DNA of 64,000 bases from Tragulus kanchil (GCA_022376925.1 JAIOJX010000032.1:175013479-175077478), one strand, 5' to 3'; counted from the first letter of the stretch, positions 11,883-22,981 are shown. The notes: generated from the letters alone by a model not told the origin. A program made the numbers and translations.

Positions 11883-12801
11883 TGCACTAAAGTGAGTTTT
11901 TATGTTTATAAAAATATTTTATATTTATATTTAAAGTGAATTTTTTGTGGGAAACCGAGCACTGGGATTTTTGTTTTGTTTTGTTTTGTTATCCAGTCTG
12001 ACAACTCTGTCTTTTCACTGTGGGGTTTACATAACTGATTTTCATACCATCATTGCTATGATTTAAATCTTCTGTCTTGCTATTGGTTTCCTGTTTGTCT
12101 CATCTGTTCTGTGAACTTCCTGCCCATTTCTGACTTCATTTGGATTGAAAATTTTTGTTATGATTCTGTTTTGCCTCCTTGATTGGTTTGTTAGTTATCT
12201 TTTTGTTGACTTACTCTAGTGGCTACTTTAGGGTTTTAGTTCAATGTCTCGTAGAAGAACCTTACAACCGTCTACTTGAATTTTTATAGATTCTCTGGAT
12301 ACCTTTGTGTTATTGATGTTCAATTTAATTCCATCGTGGTTAGTGAACATACTCTGTATGACTCGAATTATTGAGATTTGTTTTATGGGACAGAATATGT
12401 TCTATTTTGGGGACTATTTAGCAAGCACTTATAAAGAACATGTATTCCACTGTCGTTGAGTGAAGTACTCTCCAAATGTCAATTAGGTCAAGTTCAAGTT
12501 GGTCGATAGTGTTCAGGTGTTATTTAAGATTTTCTGTTTATTGAAAATGGGGATCTTGAAGTCTTCAATTAAACATGTGAATTTGTCTATTTCTCCATCC
12601 AGTTGTAATGGTTTTACTCCACATAATTTGAAGTTGTGTTACTAAGTGTATAAACAATTAGCAATAGAATGTCTTTTTGATGAATTAACCCCTTTTTATT
12701 ATGGAATGCTCTTTGTTACTTTTGCGTTGTTCTTTGCTCTGATTTTGTATGATATTCCTGTAGCCGTATCCACTTTCTTTTGTTTGGCATTTCTTGCACT
12801 A

Positions 12802-12995
12802 GTGGAAAAGAACCTGCCTGCCAATGCAGAAAATGTAAGAGATGTGGGTTCGATCCCTGGGTTGGGATGATCCCCTGGAGGAGGAAATGGAACTAACTCC
12901 AGTATTGCAACCCAGAGAAACCCATGGACAGAGGAACTTGGCAGCTGCCGTCCATGGGATCACAAAGACCTGCACACAACCTAAATGTCTTAGCA
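12802..12995 (+). mobile_element. Bov-tA SINE, second copy (duplication 4)
   Basis: Copy B of the Bov-tA at 11689-11882 with the same flanks; ccagtattgc where copy A has ccagtactgc. Confidence 0.9.
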
Positions 12996-13187
12996 TGCAC
13001 TAAAGTGAGTTTTTATGTTTATAAAAATATTTTATATTTATATTTAAAGTGAATTTTTTGTGGGAAACCGAGCACTGGGATTTTTGTTTTGTTTTGTTTT
13101 GTTATCCAGTCTGACAACTCTGTCTTTTCACTGTGGGGTTTACATAACTGATTTTCATACCATCATTGCTATGATTTAAATCTTCTG

Positions 13188-15472
13188 TCTTGCTATTGGT
13201 TTCCTGTTTGTCTCATCTGTTCTGTGAACTTCCTGCCCATTTCTGACTTCATTTGGATTGAAAATTTTTGTTATGATTCTGTTTTGCCTCCTTGATTGGT
13301 TTGTTAGTTATCTTTTTGTTGACTTACTCTAGTGGCTACTTTAGGGTTTTAGTTCAATGTCTCGTAGAAGAACCTTACAACCGTCTACTTGAATTTCCTC
13401 TCTCTTGACCTTGTGCTGTTGCCACACATTTTACTTCGATGTGTGCTATATACCCACAATACCTTGTTTTTACTTTTCCTTTAAGTAGTTGATTATCTTT
13501 CAGAGAATTTCAGAGAATATAAAGATGTCTTTATATTCACGCATGGAATGACCATTTCTAGTGCTCTTCATTCCTCTGTATAAATCCAGGCTTTCACTTA
13601 GTATCATTTTCTTCCTGTGCAAAGAAATCCCAACTGCTCTTCTAGTACAGGTTTACTGGTGATGCATTCGTTCTGCTTTTGTGTGTCTGAAAAGGACAGA
13701 CACTGAAGGACAGTCTCAAAATCTCCACACATCTGCCAGAAATTCCCTTTCCACTGCTCCCCAAGGATCTAATGGGATGTGTCGTGAGGGATGGCAGTAT
13801 TTCAATGATTTCTTCTGTGTGGAATATTTTCTAAGATCTTGTAGGTATTTGTCCTGTGCCCAATCCTTCACTGAGGCAGGAGCCAACAGGCTGAGTCTCT
13901 ATCTCAGAATCAGTAGTGATGATGAGCAATCCAAGGACAGTACATGAGGGGTGGTAAGTTATCACTAGAAAGAATCACATGATCAAGGAGGAGAAGATAT
14001 GTACTTTTTAACCTGAGAAAATGGCCCTTTGTGGAAAAAATGATGGTGAATAAATAATTTTTGCTACCACAGTTAGTATCTTTTACGCCTCTGTGACAAC
14101 GCTGTGGGTTTCCAGGTTTCACTGAAGTCAAGTCTACCTTTCATGTTGTGTAGAAGGAGCTAGATTTGCAGAAACTGTGATGGAGATTTCTGTCTCTTGG
14201 CTGTGGTGCTAGTGTCTGCTTCCCTCACAGGTGACCTTGTCCTTGTCCTTCAGGGGAAGACGACAGCATATCCTGGGCATAGCTGAAGTTCCAAACTCTA
14301 TGCTTTACATATGTAACTTGGGCAGCACAAGGAAACTAGACAACATCTTGCTATTGGTTTCCTGTTTGTTTGGACTTACTCTAGGATTGAAAATTTTTGT
14401 TATGATTCTGTTTTGCCTCCTTGATTGGTTTGTTAGTTATCTTTTTGTTGACTTACTCTAGTGGCTACTTTAGGGTTTTAGTTCAATGTCTCGTAGAAGA
14501 AACTTACAACCGTCTACTTGAATTTCCTCTCTCTTGACCTTGTGCTGTTGCCACACATTTTACTTCAATGTGTGCTATATACCCACAATACCTTGTTTTT
14601 ACTTTTCCTTTAAGTAGTTGATTATCTTTCAGAGAATTTCAGAGAATATAAAGATGTCTTTATATTCACGCATGGAATGACCATTTCTGGTGCTCTTCAT
14701 TCCTCTGTATAAATCCAGGCTTTCACTTAGTATCATTTTCTTCCTGTGCAGAGAAATCCCAACTGCTCTTCTAGTACAGGTTTACTGGTGATGCATTCGT
14801 TCTGCTTTTGTGTGTCTGAAAAGGACAGACACTGAAGGACAGTCTCAAAATCTCCACACATCTGCCAGAAATTCCCTTTCCACTGCTCCCCAAGGATCTA
14901 ATGGGATGTGTCATGAGGGATGGCAGTATTTCAATGATTTCTTCTGTGTGGAATATTTTCTAAGATCTTGTAGGTATTTGTCCTGTGCCCAATCCTTCAC
15001 TGAGGCAGGAGCCAACAGGCTGAGTCTCTATCTCAGAATCAGTAGTGATGATGAGCAATCCAAGGACAGTACATGAGGGGTGGTAAGTTATCACTAGAAA
15101 GAATCACATGATCAAGGAGGAGAAGATATGTACTTTTTAACCTGAGAAAATGGCCCTTTGTGGAAACAGTGATGGTGGATAAATAATTTTTGCTACCACA
15201 GTTAGTATCTTTTATGCCTCCGTGACAACGCTGTGGGTTTCCAGGTTTCACTGAAGTCAAGTCTACCTTTCATGTTGTGTAGAAGGAGCTAGATTTGCAG
15301 AAACTGTGGTGGAGATTTCTGTCTCTTGGCTGTGGTGCTAGAGTCTGCTTCCCTCACAGGTGACCTTGTCCTTGTCCTTCAGGGGAAGACGACAGCATAT
15401 CCTGGGCATAGCTGAAGTTCCAAACTCTATGCTTTACATATGTAACTTGGGCAGCACAAGGAAACTAGACAA
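13188..15472. repeat. Tandem duplication 5 (period ~1130-1158)
   Basis: Copy A 13188-14345, copy B 14346-15472. The start of copy B is scrambled: after cttgctattggtttcctgtt it jumps through ttggacttactctagga and lacks about 29 bases present at 13212-13254. Elsewhere there are about ten substitutions (gtgtcgtgaggg/gtgtcatgaggg, cttcgatg/cttcaatg, gctagtgtctg/gctagagtctg), which look like two haplotypes. Confidence 0.92.
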
Positions 15473-15480
15473 ATACCCTC
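13700..15480. other. Unique sequence, present twice
   Basis: To the right of the L1 the unit holds no repeat I recognise. The frames of 73 and 88 codons recur in both copies but share no features of a known family. After collapsing duplication 5 only about 650 bp of this sequence is distinct. Confidence 0.5.
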
Positions 15481-15880
15481 ATGCTTTCTGATCAATTGTT
15501 TCTTCTTACGGTGAATTTTACCACTTGAAGGATCCTGGTACTCATACTTGACCCCTGCCAGTTTCTCAAAGATAGAACGTAGGGGAAGAAGCCACACAAG
15601 GCACAACCAGTCAGATATAGGTCATCAGAAGTGTCTTCAGAGTCCGGCTGCCTTAGGTGGAGGCCCACCCTCCTCCTTGACTCTGGGCCTCGGTCTCCTG
15701 GGTGTGAATGGGCGTCAGCCATTTCCCTTCCAGCTCTATTGTTAGTAACAAGCCTCCTGCCCAGATTCCATTCATTCTCCCCCTTGCATGAGCTCCTGTT
15801 GATGTCTTGTTTGCGTCCGGCATGTTGCAAGTTCAGGCCTACATTTTCTTAAGCAGTTCACTTCATTTATGTAAAAAAAA
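15481..15880 (-). other. Possible decayed coding remnant (unidentified)
   Basis: The minus strand offers two partly overlapping frames: 15492-15830 (112 codons, with SEDTSDDLYL) and, by a frame change near 15590-15610, a lysine-rich frame with EKLAGVKYEYQDPSSGK at about 15521-15571 on the minus strand. The pieces look more protein-like than their surroundings. I do not recognise the family, and there is no splice or poly(A) support. It may be chance. Confidence 0.2.
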
Positions 15881-15939
15881 AAAAAGATATTTTATTTTTC
15901 ATAATGATATTTTTCAAAGATGATCCTATTTTCTTTCTT

Positions 15940-16304
15940 TTTTAAAAATTATTTATTTATCTATCTATTTTTGGCTATTCTGGGTTTTCAGTGCTGCTGC
16001 AGGCTCTTCTCTAGTTGCAGGGAGTGTGGACTACTCTCTAGTTGAAGAGAGCAGGCTTCTTGTCGTGGTGACTTCTCTTATTGTGGAGCTTGGGCTCTAG
16101 CGCACACACGCTTCAGTAGTTGTAACACGTGGGCTCCATAGTTGTGGCTTCGAGACTCTAGGGCACAAGCTCCATAGTTGTGGTTCACGGGCTTAGTTGC
16201 TCCGCAGCCTGTGGAATCTTCCTGAATCAGAGATCGAATCCATGTCTCCTGCATTGGCAGGTGAACTATTCACCACTGAGCTACCAGGAAAGTCCTATAA
16301 TTAT
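15940..16304 (-). mobile_element. CHR-type SINE, antisense
   Basis: Tail ttatttatctatctattttt at left, then tttggctattctgggttttc, ctctagttgcagggagtgtg, gcctgtggaatcttcctgaa and ggcaggtgaactattcacca. An older, diverged copy of the type at 0.8-1.4 kb. Confidence 0.82.
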
Positions 16305-16306
16305 TT

Positions 16307-16716
16307 TTATATTATAAGAATTAGTATGCTAATTATAGAAAATTTAGAAGATATGTATTTGCAAAAAGAAGAAACTATAATTATTAAAAAAAATTGACAC
16401 TCCCTAGAGCTCATCACTGTTTTCAGTCTTTGGTTGCACATTCTTCCAGACTTTATTCTCTGTGTATGTACTCATGTTCTGCATATATGTCGCCTCTCCC
16501 TCTCTCTCTATGAAAGGGCATTATACAGAATAAATTGATTTGTAATTTTTTGACTTAACATAATTCTGTCATCAGCTTTCTACATAATTGAATATTCTTG
16601 CATGTTGTTGCTGTTAATGCCTGCCAAGTTTTCCTTTTTAGACATGCCATGATTTATCTAACCATCCTCAATTTTTGGAGATTCTGAACAATTGTAGGTT
16701 GAATGTCCTCTTTTAA
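16307..16716 (-). mobile_element. Old LINE 3' sequence (L1-like), low identity
   Basis: Motifs such as gacttaacataattctgtca, ctacataattgaatattctt, ccatgatttatctaaccatc and attctgaacaattgtaggtt resemble the antisense 3' UTR of old mammalian L1 elements. Assignment is tentative. Confidence 0.45.
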
Positions 16717-17016
16717 AAATAATTTTACTTACTTATTTATAGCTGTGTTGGGTCTTTGTTGCTGCTTAGGCTTTTTCTCTAGTTGCAGTGAGCAGGGGCT
16801 AATCTCTATGTGCCATGAGTGGACTTCTTTAGTTGTAGAGCTTAGGTTCTCACGTGTGGCTCAGTAGCTGTGGAAAGCACAGAGCACATGCTCCATGGTT
16901 GTGGCCCATGGGTTTAGCTGCTCCTTAGCATGTGGGATCTGCTGGGACCAGGGATTGAACTCGTGTCCCTTGCACTGGCAGGCAGATTCTTTATCACTGT
17001 GCCATCAGGAAAGCCT
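16717..17016 (-). mobile_element. CHR-type SINE, antisense
   Basis: Reads tagctgtgttgggtctttgt, ctctagttgcagtgagcagg, tagcatgtgggatctgctgg, cttgcactggcaggcagatt and gtgccatcaggaaagcc. Same orientation as its left neighbour at 15940-16304. Confidence 0.85.
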
Positions 17017-17204
17017 CTGAACTTCCTAATATGGAGACACTGTACACATCTCTGATAATTTCCTCAGGCTCAATATCTATCAGCAGACTTTTAGAGCATA
17101 GACCATTTACTATCTTTTCAAAACATTGAAACGTTCCAAACTAAACTCCAAAAAATGTTCTGTGTCCTTCCTGGAGATAAGGTACTGTACCTTATGAAGA
17201 TCTT

Positions 17205-17345
17205 GGGAGGCAGACAGATCATGGATCAGCTCAGGTGTGCCACTTTTAGTGTGACGGTAGACAAGTTATTTAACCATCAGGGGCCTCAGTTTTATCACCT
17301 GTAGAATGATAGTGATTTGGTGAAATAATATCTGTTTTAACTAGT
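17205..17345 (+). mobile_element. MIR SINE fragment
   Basis: The order gtagacaagttatttaacca, gcctcagttttatcacctgt, agaatgatagtgatt is the MIR core and 3' part. Confidence 0.65.
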
Positions 17346-17404
17346 CACCTTCCTGTCGGTGGTGATGGTGTATTTAAATTAAGAAGCTAGTGCATAATAG
17401 TCAA

Positions 17405-17845
17405 GTTGTGGTTTTTCCAGTAGTCATGTACAGATGTAGGAGTTGGACCATAAAGAAGGCTGAGCACTTAAGAATTGATGCTTTCAAATTGTGGTGCTGG
17501 AAACTCTTGAGAGTCCATGGGACAGGAAAGAGACCATAGCAGTCAATCCTGACTGAGAACATCAGTCATGAATATTCATTGGAATGACTGAAACTGAAGC
17601 TCCAATACTTTGGCCTGCTGATGTGAAGAGCCACCCCTTGGAAAATACCCTGATGCTGGGAAAGATTGAGGGCAGGAGAAGAAGGGGGTGACAGAGGATG
17701 AGATGGTTGGATGGCATCATCGACTCAATGGACATGAGTTTAAGCAAACTCTGGGAGGCAGTGAAGGACAGGGGTGATTGGCATGCTGCAGTCCATGGGG
17801 TCACCAAGAGTTGGATACAATGAAGTGACCAATGACAACAGTCTC
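17405..17845 (+). mobile_element. BovB LINE 3' end
   Basis: Starts gtttttccagtagtcatgta, includes gaccataaagaaggctgag and ttcaaattgtggtgctgg (the end of the BovB polyprotein), then the non-coding 3' part gaagctccaatactttggcc ... ggcatcatcgactcaatgga. The frame is broken. Confidence 0.9.
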
Positions 17846-19262
17846 TGATTCAGGGATGAGGTGAAAAGTGACTTTTCAAAGCCACATAGGGCACCTTTCT
17901 TTCTGTGATAACACTCTTTCCATTGCCAGAAGGGTTCAACCCTGGGACCCCCGGGTGTGGTGCAGAGGAATATGCCAGACCTGTCATAGAAAGCTGACAC
18001 GCTGCTGAGAGCAGGGAGGTGATCCCACTTGGAGGCCACTCAATGTGTCCCCAGTTCTTCCCATCTCTTCCCGCCTCCCTTTGACCTGGTCTCCATCCTC
18101 TCTCTGAAGCAAACTTGCTCTATAAGTTCTAACAAGAAGTACTATGATCTAACTTCTGTGGCTTCAGGAGATACCAATCTGTGGCAACACTTCAAATTAA
18201 GTGTCTTGAATGAGTAATTACTTTCCGAATCTGAGTCCGATTGAACAGAAATCATTATTGTGGATTAATTAAAATCTCGTGATGTTTAAAATTGCATTTT
18301 GGTGTTTTAATAACTCTATAAGGGACATGTAGATAAAACTCAGAGATACATACCAGTGTGGATTCTTGTTAAATACCAATAAACACTGGTATTAATTCAA
18401 GCTTGTGCTAATTTTTTCACGGAATTTTAATGGAATTTATGCCCGAGATGGGTCAGAATGTTGCAATAACGACTATGTCTCTTTGGAACCTGCGTTCAGG
18501 GATCTTTTGATCATCATGGGCTCTGAGTTTGGGGTGTGCGTCCTTAGAGTGGAGGGTGGCTGGCAAAGCAAGGAGGAGGTTTCGGGGTGGCTATGGCATG
18601 CTCCTATCAATTCCTTCTGGTCATTCCAAGGATCAGAGTGAAATCAAACTTGGAACCCTTCTAGAATCTGATTATTATTAGAGCATAGGTCTGCATGTGC
18701 TGATTTGGTAGGGATTTATTCACCTATTCTTCTCCCCGATATGCTGAGTGGGTGGGTGGGGTGGGCCCAGTGGAGTTATCCCACGGGGGTCTGAGGAAAT
18801 GTCAGGGATCTTTTACCTCCTTCCTCCCACTCTTTTATCCCCCAAACCTTTCTCCCACTCGGGCTCTGCAGAGGCATCCCCTAGAAGCGGGCATTAGTCG
18901 GGGAACTGACACAGTCCTGTTCTTTCCAGGCTATGGGCTCTAATGCCCCCACAGCCCGGGCCAGCCCTGCCTTCCCATTTCCAGACAAGGGGGCCTTGCG
19001 CCTCCCCAGAAACTGGACTTACCACTGGACATCCTGGGAGTCTAGAAAATTATCTCTCTAAGGGTATAGAGGGGCCCCTGGATGTGGATGGAGAAATGGC
19101 TTGATCTGCCCAAGGAAGCAGGTCGTTTGGGAGGACCTCTTTGACGCAACCACTTGAGTCTGCCTGTTTTGGTGCAGGATGTGTATTGGTCAGGACCTGG
19201 AAGGAAATGGCACCTTCAAACTGGATCATTTGGGGTGAATTGTACAGAGATGCCATCTGCAA
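17846..19262. other. Unique intergenic sequence
   Basis: About 1.4 kb without a recognised element. From 18220 to 18420 it is AT-rich with ttaattaaaat and homeodomain-like cores; ataccagtg (18350-18358) and cactggtat (18384-18392) form a 9-bp inverted repeat with a 25-base loop. The part from 18730 is GC-rich. No gene called. Confidence 0.5.
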
Positions 19263-19263
19263 A

Positions 19264-19416
19264 GGGCTTCCCAAGTGCTGTGAGTGGTAAAGAAACTGCC
19301 TGCCAGTGCAGGAGATGTAAGAGATGTGTGTTTGATCCCTGGGTTGGGAAGATCCCCTGGAGAAGGGAATGGCAACCCACTCCAGCATGCTTGCCTGGAG
19401 AATTATGGACAGAGGA
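19264..19416 (+). mobile_element. Bov-tA SINE
   Basis: Reads gggcttcccaagtgctgtga, gcctgccagtgcaggagatg, gatccctgggttgggaagat, gggaatggcaacccactcca, gcttgcctggagaatta. Truncated at its 3' side after tggacagagga. Confidence 0.92.
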
Positions 19417-20394
19417 GGTGAGCAGGGATAGTCTAAGAGATACTGCAGTGCCCAGTGCCCTGGGCTGAAGGTGGGGAGGGAATGAAGGAGGCCTGGGGAG
19501 GTGGGGCTGCAGCAGGTTGTATGAGCCTGAGAGAGGGAGGTGGGGGTTGAAGGCTACTCATTCACAAAGCAGCTTCCTGGGCTAGAGGAAGAGGCTGGAT
19601 GGAGAGAGGATGAAGAGTATGGGGATGGGGCACCACCCCAAGAGGGTGAGAGCTTTGAGATGACTGTGATGATGGGGGTGGGGGAAAGAATTGGGACTGG
19701 TGGAGCTGGTGGCAGCTGCTGGATGTCTAGGAGGAGGAGGAATAGGACTGGGGAGGGGAAAGCCTGCAGGTTGAAAGTAGGGGTCAGCAGGAAGAGGAGC
19801 AGGCATGTGGCTTTGACGGAGCCCAGGGGGACAGGTGAGTTGGGAACGTCTGGCTTGATTCCTAGTGGGTGAAAGAGTCTGATGCTATGGGACGTGAGCC
19901 TCCACCGAAGGGGCTGATGGGAGCAGGACTGTGTCTGGGGAGGAGGAATGTGGCAGGACAGACGGATGGACTCGGGGGAGGCTGGAGGCTGGGGAGCCTG
20001 TAGGGTCTGCAGTGCTGGTCAGGTGAGGCGTGAACAAAGTCAGGGCCCAGTGGCCCCCACAGGGATGGAGGAGAGGGGCATGGAGGGAGGGGGTTCGAGG
20101 TTCTTGCTGGAGAGAAAGCTGTTGGGAGATGGTGGGGGATGGAGAGGGTGCTCTGGCCCCTGGTCTGGTGACCCCATCAGAGACAGGCTGGAGGCTCTCA
20201 GGAGTTTGGGGAACTAAGGATGTTTTCCAGGCCCTTGGGGTGTTGGGGTCTCCTCTGTATATAATCTCACTGTACCTTCTGCCTGGGTTTCCATCACAAT
20301 TACCTGGAGAGTCTGTTGGAAGTGCAGTTCCTGGGCCACAGGCTCAGATGAAAGACGCTGGCCAGGGAATGTGCAATTCGAGGAGCCCTAAGGA
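19417..20394. other. Purine-rich (G/A) unique block
   Basis: From about 19440 to 20220 the + strand is strongly enriched in G and A (ggtggggagggaatgaagga, gtctaggaggaggaggaata). The 110-124-codon frames reflect this composition (Gly, Glu and Arg rich) and I do not take them as genes. Confidence 0.5.
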
Positions 20395-20787
20395 GTGTCT
20401 ATGATCATGACATCCAGTCCTGTAACTTCACGGCAAATTAAAGGGGAAAACGTGGAAGCAGTGACAGGTTTTATTGTCTTGGGCTCCGAAGTCACTGCAG
20501 ACAGTGACTGCAACCATGAAATGAAAAGACACTTGCCCTTTGGAAGGAAAGAGATGACAAACCTAGACAGCATAGTAAAAAGCAGAGACATCACTTTGCT
20601 GACAAAGATTCATATAGTCAAAGCTATGGTTCTTCCAGTAGTCAGGTACAGATATGAGCGTTGGACCATAAAGAAGGCTGAATGCCAAAGAACTGACGCT
20701 TTCGAATTGTGGTGCTGGAGAAGACTTGAGAATTCCTTGGATAGCAAGGAGATCACAGCTGTCATTCCTAAAGAAAATCAACCCTGA
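20395..20787 (+). pseudogene. BovB polyprotein C-terminal remnant
   Basis: An open frame of 130 codons carries the C-terminal end of the BovB (RTE-clade) reverse-transcriptase polyprotein, downstream of the catalytic core. Recognisable blocks are SRDITLLTKIHIVKAM, VRYRYERWTIKKAE and DAFELWCWRRLE. The same blocks recur in the other BovB copy at 28995-29258 (DITLPTKVQAVKAM, FELWCWRRLL). The endonuclease and catalytic RT domains are absent, so it is a dead 5'-truncated copy. The Met is not a true start. Confidence 0.8.
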
Positions 20788-21122
20788 ATAGTTATTGGAA
20801 GGACTGATGCTGAAGCGGAAGCTCCAATACTCTGGCCAGCTGATGCGAGGAGCTGGCTCATTGAAAAAGTCTCTGATGGAACATACATGTACAAAAATAA
20901 ATAAATAAATTAAAAAAAAAAAAAAAAGTCTCTGATGCTGGGCAAGATTGAAGGCAGAGGAAAAGAGGGCCAGCAGGGGACAAGATGGTTGGAAGGCATC
21001 CCTGAGTCAATGGATGTGAGTCTGAGCAAGCTCTGGGAGATGGTGAAGGGCAGGGAAGCCTGGCGTGCTGCAGTCCATGGCGCTGGGAAGAGTCGGACAC
21101 ACCATGGTGGGTGAACAACAAG
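20400..21122 (+). mobile_element. BovB LINE 3' end, ~680 bp, interrupted
   Basis: The most complete BovB piece here: coding end (20400-20787), then non-coding 3' part gatgctgaagcggaagctcc, ggcaagattgaaggcagagg, ctgagtcaatggatgtgagt and gctgggaagagtcggacac. A 44-bp insertion at 20879-20922 interrupts it. Confidence 0.92.
20879..20922 (+). mobile_element. Ultra-short LINE-tail insertion with TSD
   Basis: Only 44 bp: gaacatacatgtacaaaaat, then ataaataaataaatt and an A run. It is flanked by a perfect 15-bp direct repeat aaaaagtctctgatg (20864-20878 and 20923-20937). This is the signature of target-primed insertion of an extremely 5'-truncated element. The source family is uncertain; the same motif occurs at 32.1 kb. 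Confidence 0.8.
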
Positions 21123-21608
21123 AGAAGTCTTGGCAGCAGCTGAGCTGGTACATGCTACCAACCATCATTTCCCTCCATCTTCCCGCGTCCAGAAAGGTCC
21201 ATGTGGTTTCTCTCTTTCACTGGTGTGGAAACTGAGGCACAGGCGGCAGGCCTGTGTCAGAGCCAAGTCTCAGCTCCAAGGCTTCTTAAATCCACGGCAG
21301 GAATGACAGGGTGGGGTGGGAGCTGACTGGATGCCTTTATTCCTGGCTCGTGGGCCTCAAGCAGCTTGCTGGGGTCGTCTTCCCTGAGGCAGGGCAGCAC
21401 AGGCGGTGGGAAAAGGGGTGCCAGGCCCTCCCTGGTGGCCGGGACCTTGGCAGACAGAGGCTCCTGAGTGGCTGGAACTGGGCTGGGGATGGGAGGAGGC
21501 AGAGGAGGAGCTGGTCAGCCACGGGTCCCTGGAGGAGTCAACGTGAGAGGATCACGGGGGATTCACTGCACGTGCACCCGTCTCTCTTGAGCTGGGAACT
21601 CTGCCAAG
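21123..21608. other. Unique sequence with a MIR piece
   Basis: 21190-21300 resembles MIR (ggtgtggaaactgaggcaca, cagagccaagtctcagctcc). The rest is GC-rich single-copy sequence with no gene recognised; the 132-codon + frame has no family features. Confidence 0.5.
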
Positions 21609-21885
21609 TCAAACAAGTAGTTTTTCTGAATGCACTATTCTCTACCTGGCCAAGAGAGATGAGGTCAGTTTGTCTAACCTGTGAAACGGGAACCACTGTG
21701 AAAGTTTAGAATCACCGTCATACTGGCCTGCAAGTTGCCCCTGACCCTTAGCTTCTCCACCTGGAAGACAGAGGTGGCCGGTCAACCTTGTTGTGTTGTT
21801 ACACGTTTCCAGTTATCCACTGTCACAGGTCCTTGGCCAAATCCAGTGCATCATACAGTGGTTGGTTAAGGCAGCTGTGGTTTAG

Positions 21886-22043
21886 TTGCTAGGTTGGGCC
21901 TGACGCTTTTGCGACCCTAGGCACTATAGCCCTCCAGGCTCCTCTGTCCGAGGGACTTTCCAGGCAAGAATACTGGAGTAGGTTGTCATTTCCTTCTCCA
22001 GGGGATCCTCCCAAGCCAGGGATGGAACCTGCATCTCTGTCTT
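21886..22043 (-). mobile_element. Bov-tA SINE, antisense
   Basis: tttagttgctaggttgggcc, gggactttccaggcaagaat, actggagtaggttgtcattt, caagccagggatggaacctg. The tRNA-like head is truncated at the right. Confidence 0.88.
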
Positions 22044-22704
22044 TAGAGCATCACGAGTGTGTACATTGCTGTGGGACCCACACCAGCATACACGAGTATC
22101 TGGACCTTGGCGACCAGAAGCTTCTAATCTAATGGGGTTGAGGGTGGGGTTAGACAGCAGGGGTAAAACCAGCTGAAGGGACAGCACATGCCTCTGCTTC
22201 TCAGCACCCTCTTGTGTCTTGCACACTGGCTTCATCTTTCTTTGGCTCCTTGGAAAGGTAAATGAAAAAATAAGACATTTCTCAGCATGCTTTTTTGGGG
22301 GTCTTCCTCGTGTGATGGCTGCCCTGGGCTGCTTGTGGTGAGCCAGCCTATTGAACCCTTGGGCAACTGTTCCTGACCTCGGTCGGCAATTGCCCTCCTT
22401 CATGGCTCCATAGAATCTAATGCAGCCTTGAAAACCCCTCTCCAATGTTTCTTTCTCTAGGAATCCTTTCCTAACCTGCATGTCCTCCTGGGCTGGTCAG
22501 TGGCTACTCTGCTGTCACAGCATGGGGCTGGCAGCCTTGGAGCTCTGGGCAGACAGATGGTGAGGGATGACTGGTCCCCTCACTAGAGTGGTCAGTTGAT
22601 GGAGAGCACACCTTTAACTCAGTTCTGCATCCCTTGTAGCCAGGACAGGGTGGAGAGTAAAGGCCAGGTTGGTAAGTGACTAGATGGACATAGAAAGCCA
22701 GAGA
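22044..22704. other. Unique sequence, present twice (copy at 23140-23800)
   Basis: Minus-strand frames of 185 codons (21924-22481 and 23020-23577) include Bov-tA sequence and a Gln/Lys-rich stretch. I see no known domain and consider them chance frames. 22420-22500 faintly resembles L2. Confidence 0.4.
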
Positions 22705-22981
22705 TCAAACAAGTAGTTTTTCTGAATGGACTATTCTCTACCTGGCCAAGAGAGATTAGATCAGTTTGTCTAACCTGTGAAACGGGAAACACTGTGAAAG
22801 TTTAGAATCACCGTCATACTGGCCTGCAAGTTGCCCCTGACCCTTAGCTTCTCCACCTGGAAGACAGAGGTGGCCGGTCAACCTTGTTGTGTTGTTACAC
22901 GTTTCCAGTTATCCACTGTCACAGGTCCTTGGCCAAATCCAGTGCATCATACAGTGGTTGGTTAAGGCAGCTGTGGTTTAG

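Larger units (their letters stand above)
11171..13396. repeat. Tandem duplication 4 (period 1113)
   Basis: Copy A 11171-12283, copy B 12284-13396. The junction joins tctacttgaattt to ttatagattctctgg. Very few differences: ttccatcatgg versus ttccatcgtgg, gtagctgtatc versus gtagccgtatc, tttgattaatt versus tttgatgaatt. Its right end overlaps the unit of duplication 5. Confidence 0.94.
4757..13700 (-). mobile_element. Long antisense L1 LINE fossil, interrupted and inflated
   Basis: The 3' UTR of an old mammalian L1 starts at the left (ttttattgcgatacatagtt, agcataattgctttgacatt, tagtattccttgtgtggtgg), followed rightwards by ORF2 read backwards (tatctaagaaaccattgtct, tgctagtgtatagaaacaca, ctttcaccattagatatgat, cttgcattcctaggtcatga, gttgagtgaagtactctcc, tttactggtgatgcattcg). 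Stops and frameshifts are everywhere. A BovB end, two Bov-tA and a CHR SINE have inserted. Three ~1.1-1.2 kb duplications lie within it; removing them and the insertions leaves roughly 4.4 kb, the 3' part of a ~6 kb element. Confidence 0.85.

Noticed and set aside
18350..18392. 9-bp inverted repeat as a structured RNA or terminator
   Set aside because: A short stem with a 25-base loop is expected by chance in a window this size.
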